Assembly (NCBI GenBank): GCA_023128035.1
Contig: JAGMES010000021.1
Span: 1-47,277 of the forward strand
Length of the DNA stretch: 47,277 nucleotides
Direction: 5' to 3'
Source: Halanaerobiales bacterium
Lineage (GTDB): Bacteria; Bacillota_F; Halanaerobiia; DY22613
In this document: piece after piece, positions 33,556 to 42,800 of the stretch
Layout: the number at the start of each line of letters is the position of its first letter
How positions within the stretch are numbered: position 1 is the stretch's first letter
The notes under the pieces: model-generated
What the model was told of the DNA's origin: nothing
The model's database searches: none
Seen by the model: the letters and a program-made list of their open reading frames with translations, nothing else
Made by a program: the position numbers and the translations under genes

Positions 33556-33796
33556 TGATAATAAAGTAAAAGGAGAATTTATAGAAAAATTTTCCCAAGA
33601 AGAATTTGATTTTATTATATCTTTATTACCTCATTCAAAACTTGTTGAGCCAATAAAAAAGCATAACAAAGAATTTAGAAAAGAAATTATTGGATATAGA
33701 CCAGATAGTCTTTCTAATAAAAAATTACAAAATATTACTATAAAAGAATTTATAAGAAAAAAGATTATATTTTATGTAATCATTTATACATTTTAG
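33542..33796 (+). CDS. Operon gene B, 5' part (84-residue product if unshifted)
   Basis: ATG 33542 overlaps the end of gene A by 14 bases. The frame runs MRNVSDNKVKGEFIEKFSQ to KEFIRKKIIFYVIIYTF and stops at 33796. At AAA AAG (33758-33763) the -1 frame takes over an open stretch (KDYILCNHLYILVIKYLKG) that continues without stop into the 536-residue ORF at 33886. Joined, they form one protein of about 651 residues. The heptamer A AAA AAG in the correct phase is the classic bacterial -1 slippery site (dnaX). A simple A-run deletion or sequencing error would look the same. Confidence 0.65.
   Translation: MRNVSDNKVKGEFIEKFSQEEFDFIISLLPHSKLVEPIKKHNKEFRKEIIGYRPDSLSNKKLQNITIKEFIRKKIIFYVIIYTF
33757..33763 (+). 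promoter_or_regulatory. A AAA AAG heptamer, possible -1 frameshift site
   Basis: The heptamer is in phase with the upstream frame (AGA AAA AAG). I see no upstream Shine-Dalgarno-like stimulator and no clear downstream hairpin in the AT-rich sequence, which argues for caution. Confidence 0.4.
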
Positions 33797-33885
33797 TAAT
33801 TAAATATCTAAAAGGAATTGATTCTCTTATCACTGAAAAGATTGAATCATCTTCTAAAGTTCGTGAAGAGATTGAAAAAGACAAT

Positions 33886-35496
33886 ATGGAGTATTTTGAA
33901 AATCTTATATTTTTGTTACTAGAGACACCTTTAAAGAATAGCATAGATTTATATTTTAAAATGATAGATTACGAATTAACTGAAAAGCAGAGAGAATACT
34001 TCAAGAAAGATTTACAAGAGAAAATAAAAATTCAGGAATTAAAAAAGGAAATCCAAAATAGCTTATGTGCTGAATTCGAAGAAAAAATTACAGATACTAA
34101 TATGAAATTCAATAAAATAATCAACGACAAAGATCAACAAATTAAATCGTTAAATAAAGACATTGAGAAAGTTGAACAAAGTTACAAAAGTGAGTTATTA
34201 AAAAAGCAATCTATCATTGATGATTTAAAATTAGAATTAGACACAATACAGAAGGATTTTTCTCAGAAAAAGAGCATTTTAACAGAACAAATAGAATCCT
34301 TAAAATTGAAATTAAATGGATCTAAGAATGAAATAGATAAAAAAGAAAACAAAATAAAAGAATTATCTGATAAATTGAATCTTAAGTTAGATGATTTTAA
34401 TATTATTGCTCACCAAGAATGGATTGAAGGTAACAGGGTTTTAATTCAGGAAAGGGAAAATATTAAATTATCTATAGATAGTTTGTGTGTTAAAAAAAAG
34501 AGGATAATTGATGAGATAAGATTATTAGATAAATCTAAATTGAAATTGGAAAATAGCGTACTTTTTATTGAAGATAAAGCAATTGGTTTTATTGATAATA
34601 TGAAAAACATTATTCAAGAAGTAGATTATAAGTCAAACAAACAAGATGATAAGCAAAAATTATTAAAAATAGAAAGCATCAAGCTAACTAATGAAGTTGA
34701 AGAGACAAATGAAAAATCGGATTATATTTATGATTTACAAACAAATCTAGAAATAAGTGGGATATCAAATGAATATTCGCATGATGTTGCACAATATATA
34801 TATGCAATATTTTCAAATAAGATGAGTTTACTTATTGTAGGACCCGATTCCAGAAAGATTGCTCATTCAGTTTCATATGTCACCTGTGGTGCAAGTGCTG
34901 ACATCATATCTTTACCTCTTGGATATAGTGATAGCAACGAATTAATTTCTGTTGTTAATTCAATGATGAGTAAAGTTGTTTTAATAGAAAACGCAGTTGA
35001 TAGCATTTCTGAAAGTGTATATTTGCCATTGGTAAAGCAAAATGAAGACAAATTTATAATTTTTTCGATTGAGTCAAATGAAAATATTCAGTTAATGTCA
35101 ATGAGTATTCTTAATTATATGATGATCTTAGACATTGATCCTCTAATAACTTATGGATGCAATGAAGAATTATTGTCTGCTGTTGCTAATCAAGATATAT
35201 TTAATATGAATATTGAATTATCTGATAAGAAAACTAATTTAAGATATCTTAAAGGATTAGATAATGTTGTTGAACTATCAAAGTCAACTAAATTAAAAAT
35301 ATCAGAGATCATGTGTATTATAGATAAGCTAGATTCTAGACGTGCAATGTATGACTTGTTAGCATTTACAATAAATTTATTAAGCAAGTTTAGGAGAAGT
35401 CTCGATGAATTAATAAATTTTGCAAAAGATCAAGAATTTGATCCAAATACATATAAAATGTTACAATCTGTATTAGGAGTTAACTTTGATGATTAA
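33886..35496 (+). CDS. Operon gene B, main part: coiled-coil protein with degenerate NTPase-like domain
   Basis: The frame is open from 33763; ATG 33886 is merely its first Met and has no good ribosome site, so translation probably enters from 33542. Residues 40-270 form a long coiled coil (KDLQEKIKIQELKKEIQNS..., KKENKIKELSDKLNLKL). The C-terminal 260 residues hold an alpha/beta domain with LLIVGPDSRKIAHSVSYV where a P-loop would stand, and KVVLIENAVDSISESVYLPL where Walker B would be. The P-loop Gly and Lys residues are missing, so I read a degenerate AAA-type fold; this is inference. It overlaps the next gene by 8 bases. Confidence 0.72.
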   Translation: MEYFENLIFLLLETPLKNSIDLYFKMIDYELTEKQREYFKKDLQEKIKIQELKKEIQNSLCAEFEEKITDTNMKFNKIINDKDQQIKSLNKDIEKVEQSYKSELLKKQSIIDDLKLELDTIQKDFSQKKSILTEQIESLKLKLNGSKNEIDKKENKIKELSDKLNLKLDDFNIIAHQEWIEGNRVLIQERENIKLSIDSLCVKKKRIIDEIRLLDKSKLKLENSVLFIEDKAIGFIDNMKNIIQEVDYKSNKQDDKQKLLKIESIKLTNEVEETNEKSDYIYDLQTNLEISGISNEYSHDVAQYIYAIFSNKMSLLIVGPDSRKIAHSVSYVTCGASADIISLPLGYSDSNELISVVNSMMSKVVLIENAVDSISESVYLPLVKQNEDKFIIFSIESNENIQLMSMSILNYMMILDIDPLITYGCNEELLSAVANQDIFNMNIELSDKKTNLRYLKGLDNVVELSKSTKLKISEIMCIIDKLDSRRAMYDLLAFTINLLSKFRRSLDELINFAKDQEFDPNTYKMLQSVLGVNFDD

Positions 35497-36529
35497 CGAT
35501 AAGTATGATATTATAAAAAAAATAAATAAAAATTTAAAAATAGGGAGTTATTTTGGCGAAGCAAATAGTCATTATATGTCAAGAATAATATATTCAGCGT
35601 TATCAATTTGGATAAGGGTTTCGACATTGGATGAAAATATCTTATCACAGGAAAATGAGAAAACAGGGGTTAGTAAAATTCATATAATTAATAGGTGTAA
35701 ACCCTTTTTAAATAGTATGACTGATATTTTTCCAGAAATCAAGGAATGGTTTTACCCAAGTGATTTTGATGAAAATCCGATTATAGTTTTGAGAGATAGG
35801 CTATTTAACTCTGGAGAGTTGGTAAATGCTGGATTTGATACTTTTTTGGGATTACCCAAGTATCAAGAATGTAATTTTAGCCCACAAATTAGGATTATTA
35901 GGGGAATAAATGCAAATAAATTTGACAGTGTTTCTGGTATATGTTTGCTTAAATTAAAAAATAAAAATGATACTATAAATTATGATAAAATATTTGAGTT
36001 TTATGGACTTTATAAAAAAACATCAACAAGCTTTCTGATAGATTATCTAAATAGTATTACATGGAATAAACAAGATAAACTAACATCAGAAGTATTTAAC
36101 AAATATAGTAAGAAACCTTTTTCAAGTAGTTGGAGTGATGATTTAATAATAAAAAATAATGAGGTTACGTTATATAAAAACGATTTTTTTGACTTTGGGT
36201 TTGTTAAAAGGAAGAACAAAGATATTTATACTAGCCAAATTAGTGATTATTTAATTGGTGAGTTTGAAGTAAGAAGATTTATGTACGCTTTTAAAAAACA
36301 AGTAAACAATCCAGCAGTTGCTAAATATAAAAGATATCTAGATGAAGAGACTGTTGAATTGCATTTGTTTAATGATTTGCCTCGCAAAGAGCAAAGTATT
36401 TTATTGTTATTAGGTTGGCCAAAAAAATCCATAATGGATAAGTTTAATTTAATTTTTCATGATTCGGTATGGGAACTAGTAAAAATGATTTTAGATAACT
36501 TGAACATTGAATTACAGGAGGACGAATGA
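35489..36529 (+). CDS. Operon gene C: unknown protein, 346 residues
   Basis: No motif that I recognise. It is soluble, with aromatic-rich segments (SHYMSRIIYSALSIWIRV, PEIKEWFYPSDFDENP) and a basic end region (FMYAFKKQVNNPAVAKYKRY, LGWPKKSIMDKF). ATG 35489 lies 9 bases after TAGGAG and inside the end of gene B; the end touches the helicase start. Such tight coupling means that it is a stoichiometric partner of the helicase or of gene B. It could be a specificity or scaffold subunit. Confidence 0.72.
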   Translation: MINDKYDIIKKINKNLKIGSYFGEANSHYMSRIIYSALSIWIRVSTLDENILSQENEKTGVSKIHIINRCKPFLNSMTDIFPEIKEWFYPSDFDENPIIVLRDRLFNSGELVNAGFDTFLGLPKYQECNFSPQIRIIRGINANKFDSVSGICLLKLKNKNDTINYDKIFEFYGLYKKTSTSFLIDYLNSITWNKQDKLTSEVFNKYSKKPFSSSWSDDLIIKNNEVTLYKNDFFDFGFVKRKNKDIYTSQISDYLIGEFEVRRFMYAFKKQVNNPAVAKYKRYLDEETVELHLFNDLPRKEQSILLLLGWPKKSIMDKFNLIFHDSVWELVKMILDNLNIELQEDE

Positions 36530-39500
36530 TGGATAAATATGGTGTATATAGTACTCATGATGCTTTGAAAACAAAACTTATTGATTACATTCGGGCTCAA
36601 TATTTAGGAGAAAACAAGTTGCTACTAGATATTTGTAATGATACTTTAAACAAAAAAGGTGTGTTATTTCAAGAACCATATATTGAAGCGAATCCAGCAT
36701 ATAAAGTAATTGACAATGGTATAGAGAAAGGTGATATACCATTGCATATAAAAAAAATATTGTTGGATATGTCTGATAATAAATTAGGCGTGTTTAAACA
36801 CCCATTTAAACACCAAGTGGATTCTTTGGAAAGTTTTTATAAAGGAAAAGATCTGTTTATTACAACTGGAACTGGTTCTGGAAAAACTGAGTGTTTTATG
36901 TGGCCAATGATAAGTAATATAGTTGATGAAGCTATCAATAGAAAAGGTTCATGGGCTCAAAGAGGTCTAAGGGTTCTAATGCTCTACCCTATGAATGCAT
37001 TGGTCTCAGATCAAATAAGTCGTCTTAGAAAAATGATAGGCGATGTTGATGGGAATTTTAGAAAAATATTTTTTAAAAATGTAAAAGATAACAATATCAG
37101 AATACCTCAATTTGGAATGTATACTGGAAGGACTCCCTATCCAGGTGAAATAAAATTAAAAGAAAATATAGGACTTGCAAACACTCTTACGAAAGATATA
37201 TTAGGTAATAATGATAAAGTTAAAGCAAAACTAATTGAAATAGGAAAATATCCAGCAAAATATAACTTAGAAGAGTTCATTGATAATTTGAGAATCGGAA
37301 AACACATTACTCATGATTATGATGCTGAACTTCTAACAAGACAAGAGATGCAGTGTTTATGTCCAGACATACTTATTACAAATTATTCAATGCTAGAATA
37401 TATGTTGATTAGACCAATAGAAAAGAGTATTTGGGAAAAAACAAAAAAATGGCTTGCTAAATCAGAGGAAAACAAATTATTAGTTGTTATTGATGAAGCA
37501 CATATGTATAGAGGGTCATCAGGTGGTGAAGTAGCACTACTTATACGTAGATTGCTTCATAAGTTAAATGTAAATAGAGATAAAGTTAGGTTTATTTTAA
37601 CTAGTGCATCTGTACCGGCGAATTCAGAAGAAACAGTAAAAGAGTTTTCATGTAACCTTACGGCACAGAATAAGTCTGAAAATAAATTTGATATAATATA
37701 TGGACAACAAAAAGAAATAGAATTTAAAAATTCTATAAACTTATCAGCTTCAAAACTTTCGAGTATTGAGATTGATAAATTTAGAGGGGATGAATATCAA
37801 AAATTCGAAGCAATAAAAGGCTTTGCTAAACTTTTTAAAGTGTCGGAAATTGAAAAATGGTTAAAGTATGAAGATGCACAGAATTGGCTTTATAATTTTT
37901 TAAATAAGTTCAAACCCATGCTATCTATTATGAAGGTGTGTAGGGGACATGCAGTTTCTTATGATGAATTAGCCTCAAGAATATTTCCTGAAGATGAGGA
38001 TGCAATAGCAAAAAGAGCAACTGAAACACTATTAGCAATCGCACCACTAGCTAGAAATCGAGAAAATCAAGTATTATTTCCTGCACGACTTCATATGATG
38101 TTTCGAGGACTTCAAGGTATTTATGCTTGTTCTAATCCAGATTGTCCAGAAAAAAACTCATATGATGGTTTAACATTAGGTAAAATATATTTCGGAAACA
38201 ATAGAGAATTTTGTGAAAAATGTGGAAGCAAAGTATATGAGTTAATAAACGATAGACGTTGTGGAGCATTATTTTTAAAAGGTTATATGTTTCAAAGTGG
38301 AGGTGACTCCAATTTTGTATGGAATCAAATTGGAGAAGAATATGATGATTCAATGAAAGAAGTACATTTTTATTTAATCCTATATAAAGGTAAATTTAAA
38401 AAAAGCAGAGAAACCAAAGTTGGTTGGCTGAATGCTATGACTGGTAAGTTTTTTGATAATGATAAATATGCAGATCAAAAAGGTTTTATACATGTTGCTT
38501 ACAATAATAAAGAACAAAAAGGTAAGCCAGGAGTCTTAACCTTTTATAACTGCCCAAAATGTGAAAAATCGTATTTAAATGTATCTGACTTTGTTACTAA
38601 AGGTAATGAATCTTTTTATAATTTAGTTTCAGAACAGCTTTATGTACAACCACCAAATATTTTTGACGCAGAATTACTTAAGAAAGTACCTAATGCAGGA
38701 AGAAAAGTATTACTCTTTTCAGATAGTAGGCAAAGAGCAGCAAGACTTGCAAAAGATCTTACTAGAGCTGCTGATGATGAAGCTGTAAGAAAAGTGATGG
38801 TTATTGCAGCAAAAAAATTGTTGAAGTGGGCTGATGAAAAGGATAAAAACCCAACTATGGATTTATTATATATGCCTTTTTTAGAAGAATCTTACAATAA
38901 TAACTTACAATTGTTTTATGGAGAAGAAAAGAAAAAATTTATTGATGATATTAAAAAAATCGAGGAAAAAATTGCAAGAGCTGCTAGAAGAAATAGGAAA
39001 ATAGAATATGATTCGTTAAAATCAAAATTTAACTCTACTCCCGGACTATACGATGAGCAGTTATTGAAACTTATGTGTAGTAGTTATAGATCTTTAACAG
39101 ATATCGGACTTTGTTATATCAAACCATGTGATGAAGATACTATGTATGATGTTGAAGATGATTTAAAGGATGCTGGGATAGAAATGTCTTTTAAGGAGTT
39201 TGAAAATTTATTTTCAGTTTGGGCTAACATTGTAATGAAAGATAGCTATGCATTAGGTGATATGATTGAAGAGAAGGTAAGAGAAAGTGCTAGACCAAGT
39301 AGTTTTGGACGTTTTGGAATTAAAGAAGGTAGTAAAATGCCAACTTCAATTATGAAAGTTTTAGAAAGTAGACACTTTTCGAAGGAACAAATAAGAATTA
39401 TTTATAATTGTTTAATAAAATATACATCGTCACCTCGTGGAGTAGAAAACAAATATTTGAATTTGAATCTTATATCGTTATACTATAATGAAAATCAAGA

Positions 39501-41787
39501 GTGGTATTATTGCAAAAAGTGTTCAGGGGTTTTTTCTGATACTTTATGGGGTATGTGTGCTCACTGTCGTAGTACAAATGTAGTGAAAATGACAAAAGAT
39601 GATCTAAAGAGATTTGATTTTTGGAGAAAGCCAGTATTAGATGCTCTAAAAAATAATGCCAAGAGTCTTATTTCAAGTATAAATACTGAAGAACATACTG
39701 CCCAATTATCACATAAAGATCAACGACAAAAAGTGTGGTCAACGACAGAAGATTATGAAATGCGATTTCAGGATGTACATATAGATACAGAGATGCCAGT
39801 GGATATTTTAAGTTGTACTACTACTATGGAAGTTGGTATTGATATTGGATCTCTTACAGCAGTTGGATTAAGAAACATTCCACCAATGCGAGAAAATTAT
39901 CAGCAGAGAGCAGGACGAGCGGGAAGACGAAGTTCTGCAATTTCTACTATAGTAACTTTTACAGATAATGGGCCACATGATAGTCACTATTTCTTAAAAC
40001 CATATAAGATTATTTATGGGGATGTACGACATCCGTGGATAGATATAGAAAATAATAAATTAATAAATAGACATCTTAATATGGTTATTATAAATGAATA
40101 TCTTGCTCAAATTAACAAAGGAATGGATAAATTAGATTTAAAAGAGTTTTTGGATTTGCACTATAATTTGTTTTGCGATTTTTTGAATAGTTATACTAAA
40201 AGTGAAAAAGAGTGGAAAACGTTAGTGCCAAATTATGAAAGGATGGATTTAAAAAATATAAAAAGATTGTTATATGAAGAACTAAATTTTATAAAAGTCG
40301 ATTTCGAAAAAAATCCTAATAGTTATATTAATGAAAAATCTGAAACCAAGTCATTAATGGATGTGTTATATGAAAAAAGTATTTTACCAACTTATTCATT
40401 TCCCAAGAATGTAGTTGGGTTCTATATTGAAGACAAAAAAGGAATGAAAATTGAACAAAAACCTGATAGGTCACTCGATATGGCAATAAGTGAGTATGCT
40501 CCTGGTCGTATATTAGTTGTAGATAAAAAAACTTATAAGTCTGGGGGAATCTATAGTTTTCACTCAAAGTATAGATCTAATTATTATGAAAAGCCAGCAA
40601 GACCGTATTTTGAAAATGATGAGTATTTTAAGAATTTATATTATTGCAAAAATCATTCTTGTGGTTGGTTTGATATCGAAAAGCCTAAAAATGACGAATG
40701 TCCATTTTGTAAAAAGCGGTCAATAGGAGAACGATATGTTTTAAAACCTTGGGGTTTTGCACCCTTAAATGCGATTAGTATACCTGAATCGAAAGCAGAA
40801 AATGAGGTGTCATATGCAGAAGAGCCATGTTATTCTGCAACTCCAACAAAAGATGATATGCAGGAAACAGGTTGTAAAAATATTAAAAAAGCAGAACGTT
40901 CGGATCAAACATTAATTGTTCTAAACAAGGGACCGAAAGGAAAAGGATTTAATGTATGTAAAGATTGTGGAGCCGCTGTAACTGGAGAAGAGGAACTGGA
41001 TAAAAGTATTAAAAATCCATATAAACACCCGCGTACTGCTAAACGATGTTACCATAATGAATTTGAAAATGTTGTGTTGGGACATAATTTTGTGACTGAT
41101 ATGGTTGTTTTTGAATTCACTGTTGATAGATATAAAATAAATGCAGAGTTAGGTGATTATTGGATAAATACAGCTTCCCTAACATTATCAGAAGCAATGC
41201 TTTTAGCAGCAGGTAGACTTTTAGATATTGAGTTCAATGAAATTCGTAGCGGTTATAGAATGAGATATTCAACAGATAAAGTTTTTGTTGATATTTTCTT
41301 GTTTGATAGTTTATCAAGCGGAGCAGGTTATAGCTCTGAGGTTGCCACTAGAACTTTAGATTTATTTGACGAGACAAAAAAATTATTAAGGTCTTGTAGT
41401 TGTGATTCATCTTGCCATGAATGCTTAAATCATTTTTGGAATCAACGGGTGCAAAATAAATTAGATAGACATACTGCCATTCAACTTCTTGAATGGGGCA
41501 GAAATGGTGATATTGAGAAAGAGTTTAGTTTAGAGGAGCAATTTGAAATTTTTAAACCTTTGAGAGAACTACTTGAATTAGACAAGGTGTTTGAAGTAAA
41601 TTATAACAGTAATTCAATTATTGTTAAAAAGGGTGGAAGTGAAAATAGTGTTTATGTATATCCATCTATGTGGAATATAAGGAATCATATGATTCCTTAT
41701 AATGCAATTGCATTGTCAGATAGATTAATTAAGAAAGCATTACCTGAAGCATATCACCAGTTAGTGGATGGATTAGCTAGAATGTAG
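36526..41787 (+). CDS. Operon gene D: large DEAH helicase with C-terminal DUF1998-type zinc region
   Basis: 1753 residues. Superfamily 2 motifs: HPFKHQVDSLESFYKGKDL, Walker A TTGTGSGKTE (about 113-122), DEAHMYRGSSGGEVALLIRR near 322, TSASVP, and in the second RecA lobe VGIDIGSL and QQRAGRAGRRS near 1125. Several CxxC knuckles lie in between (CSNPDCPEK, CEKCGS, CPKCEKS, CKKCSG, CAHC, CPFC, CKDCG). The end has the DUF1998/MrfA four-Cys cluster CSCDSSCHEC near 1622. Size and layout resemble DruE of Druantia and DpdJ/DrmA-type helicases of defence loci. AGGAGG precedes two consecutive ATGs, 36529 being the better spaced. Last gene of the operon. Confidence 0.9.
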   Translation: MMDKYGVYSTHDALKTKLIDYIRAQYLGENKLLLDICNDTLNKKGVLFQEPYIEANPAYKVIDNGIEKGDIPLHIKKILLDMSDNKLGVFKHPFKHQVDSLESFYKGKDLFITTGTGSGKTECFMWPMISNIVDEAINRKGSWAQRGLRVLMLYPMNALVSDQISRLRKMIGDVDGNFRKIFFKNVKDNNIRIPQFGMYTGRTPYPGEIKLKENIGLANTLTKDILGNNDKVKAKLIEIGKYPAKYNLEEFIDNLRIGKHITHDYDAELLTRQEMQCLCPDILITNYSMLEYMLIRPIEKSIWEKTKKWLAKSEENKLLVVIDEAHMYRGSSGGEVALLIRRLLHKLNVNRDKVRFILTSASVPANSEETVKEFSCNLTAQNKSENKFDIIYGQQKEIEFKNSINLSASKLSSIEIDKFRGDEYQKFEAIKGFAKLFKVSEIEKWLKYEDAQNWLYNFLNKFKPMLSIMKVCRGHAVSYDELASRIFPEDEDAIAKRATETLLAIAPLARNRENQVLFPARLHMMFRGLQGIYACSNPDCPEKNSYDGLTLGKIYFGNNREFCEKCGSKVYELINDRRCGALFLKGYMFQSGGDSNFVWNQIGEEYDDSMKEVHFYLILYKGKFKKSRETKVGWLNAMTGKFFDNDKYADQKGFIHVAYNNKEQKGKPGVLTFYNCPKCEKSYLNVSDFVTKGNESFYNLVSEQLYVQPPNIFDAELLKKVPNAGRKVLLFSDSRQRAARLAKDLTRAADDEAVRKVMVIAAKKLLKWADEKDKNPTMDLLYMPFLEESYNNNLQLFYGEEKKKFIDDIKKIEEKIARAARRNRKIEYDSLKSKFNSTPGLYDEQLLKLMCSSYRSLTDIGLCYIKPCDEDTMYDVEDDLKDAGIEMSFKEFENLFSVWANIVMKDSYALGDMIEEKVRESARPSSFGRFGIKEGSKMPTSIMKVLESRHFSKEQIRIIYNCLIKYTSSPRGVENKYLNLNLISLYYNENQEWYYCKKCSGVFSDTLWGMCAHCRSTNVVKMTKDDLKRFDFWRKPVLDALKNNAKSLISSINTEEHTAQLSHKDQRQKVWSTTEDYEMRFQDVHIDTEMPVDILSCTTTMEVGIDIGSLTAVGLRNIPPMRENYQQRAGRAGRRSSAISTIVTFTDNGPHDSHYFLKPYKIIYGDVRHPWIDIENNKLINRHLNMVIINEYLAQINKGMDKLDLKEFLDLHYNLFCDFLNSYTKSEKEWKTLVPNYERMDLKNIKRLLYEELNFIKVDFEKNPNSYINEKSETKSLMDVLYEKSILPTYSFPKNVVGFYIEDKKGMKIEQKPDRSLDMAISEYAPGRILVVDKKTYKSGGIYSFHSKYRSNYYEKPARPYFENDEYFKNLYYCKNHSCGWFDIEKPKNDECPFCKKRSIGERYVLKPWGFAPLNAISIPESKAENEVSYAEEPCYSATPTKDDMQETGCKNIKKAERSDQTLIVLNKGPKGKGFNVCKDCGAAVTGEEELDKSIKNPYKHPRTAKRCYHNEFENVVLGHNFVTDMVVFEFTVDRYKINAELGDYWINTASLTLSEAMLLAAGRLLDIEFNEIRSGYRMRYSTDKVFVDIFLFDSLSSGAGYSSEVATRTLDLFDETKKLLRSCSCDSSCHECLNHFWNQRVQNKLDRHTAIQLLEWGRNGDIEKEFSLEEQFEIFKPLRELLELDKVFEVNYNSNSIIVKKGGSENSVYVYPSMWNIRNHMIPYNAIALSDRLIKKALPEAYHQLVDGLARM

Positions 41788-41897
41788 CAGCCTGTATCTA
41801 TTGGTGAGGCCAGTAAAGAAGGAGCATATCTTAAATTAAATTAGATGTACTTAATATCTGATATGAAATTATAAACTTAGAAATGAGGAGGACTATA

Positions 41898-41996
41898 ATG
41901 GTAAATATTTTTTATAAGCAGTGTGCTATATTATCTGATCCAATGTGGTCTGATGACGAAATTGACAATATGCCTAAACCTGTTGTAAATTTATAG
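41898..41996 (+). CDS. 32-residue ORF after the helicase operon
   Basis: ATG 41898 has an excellent ribosome site (GAGGAGGAC) and encodes an acidic peptide with QCAILSDPMWSDDEID and stop at 41996. It has no signal sequence. A terminator follows at 42034, so it could be the last cistron of the island operon. No family known; it may also be the head of a truncated gene. Confidence 0.45.
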   Translation: MVNIFYKQCAILSDPMWSDDEIDNMPKPVVNL

Positions 41997-42033
41997 GGTG
42001 TTTGGTTACAAAAATTATGAAAGATTATGAATC

Positions 42034-42062
42034 AAAAAAGACCTAAACAGGTCTTTTTTTAT
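42034..42062 (+). terminator. Terminator of the helicase operon
   Basis: Stem aaaaaagacct/aggtctttttt with a 4-base loop. Confidence 0.9.
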
Positions 42063-42154
42063 ATAAATTTTCATTCCTTCAAAGGAATATCACTTTAAAA
42101 TACCGAATATATTGACAAACGACATTATTGCCTGTTGTCGGAGGTGAAATTAAT

Positions 42155-42769
42155 GTGTTAAAAGATGTCATTCGGTATATTTTAAAGAAATATTCTAATG
42201 AAGATATTCAACATTTTTTCCAAAGTGTCTGGGATTCAGTAATGACTAAAGGAAATAGTCTAGAAAGAAGTATTACAGTTGATTTCAAAGAAAAGCAAAT
42301 CGTTAAAATGATCTCTAAAGTTCCTTTTGTAGATTATACTACATTACAATTACCTGGAGAAAATTTCGAAACAAATTTATCTGCTTTGAGAATAATTGCA
42401 GCTCATGGATTGAATAAACAAGATCTTGGAAAGAGACTATCAAGCTCCTTAGATCCAGATAACCGGGCCAGACGTTCAGCCCAAGTCCTTCATGATTTAA
42501 AGCTCTTTTCTCTGATCAGCGATACAGGAAAATTAACTTTATATGGCGAAAAGTACATAGCTACTGATGATGAACTTTGGATTAGAAAAGGAATTATGAG
42601 AGAACCTCTAATGAGATTTTACTTAGATGTATTAATGTCCCTAAGAGGTTTTGGCAGTCGTACAGAAGTTAAAAACTCTATACTAGATATCACTAGCCTG
42701 ATTATCCGCAACTCTCAAGGAACTAATTTAATTAGAGATAGCGTAGCTACGAAGAGAATGGGGTATTGA
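42155..42769 (+). CDS. N-terminal part of a frameshifted HNH nuclease gene
   Basis: 204 residues from GTG 42155 (GGAGGTG 8 bases upstream). It looks like a regulatory or DNA-contact domain: a helical head (LKDVIRYILKKYSNEDIQHF) and a winged-helix-like part (LGKRLSSSLDPDNRARRSAQVLHDLKLFSLISDTGKLTLYGEKYI). It stops just after ATKRMGY, but dropping one base in ggggtattgag continues as EIIQIRYNDKDLQQEL straight into the HNH part. The two are therefore one gene of about 423 residues broken by one base, or split by a sequencing error. Confidence 0.65.
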   Translation: MLKDVIRYILKKYSNEDIQHFFQSVWDSVMTKGNSLERSITVDFKEKQIVKMISKVPFVDYTTLQLPGENFETNLSALRIIAAHGLNKQDLGKRLSSSLDPDNRARRSAQVLHDLKLFSLISDTGKLTLYGEKYIATDDELWIRKGIMREPLMRFYLDVLMSLRGFGSRTEVKNSILDITSLIIRNSQGTNLIRDSVATKRMGY

Positions 42770-42800
42770 GATAATCCAGATTCGATATAATGATAAAGAT

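Noticed and set aside
41785..41841. Possible TAG read-through at the helicase end, with 18 more in-frame sense codons
   Set aside because: The extension is short, has no known motif and ends at another TAG; nothing points to stop-codon recoding in the rest of the window.
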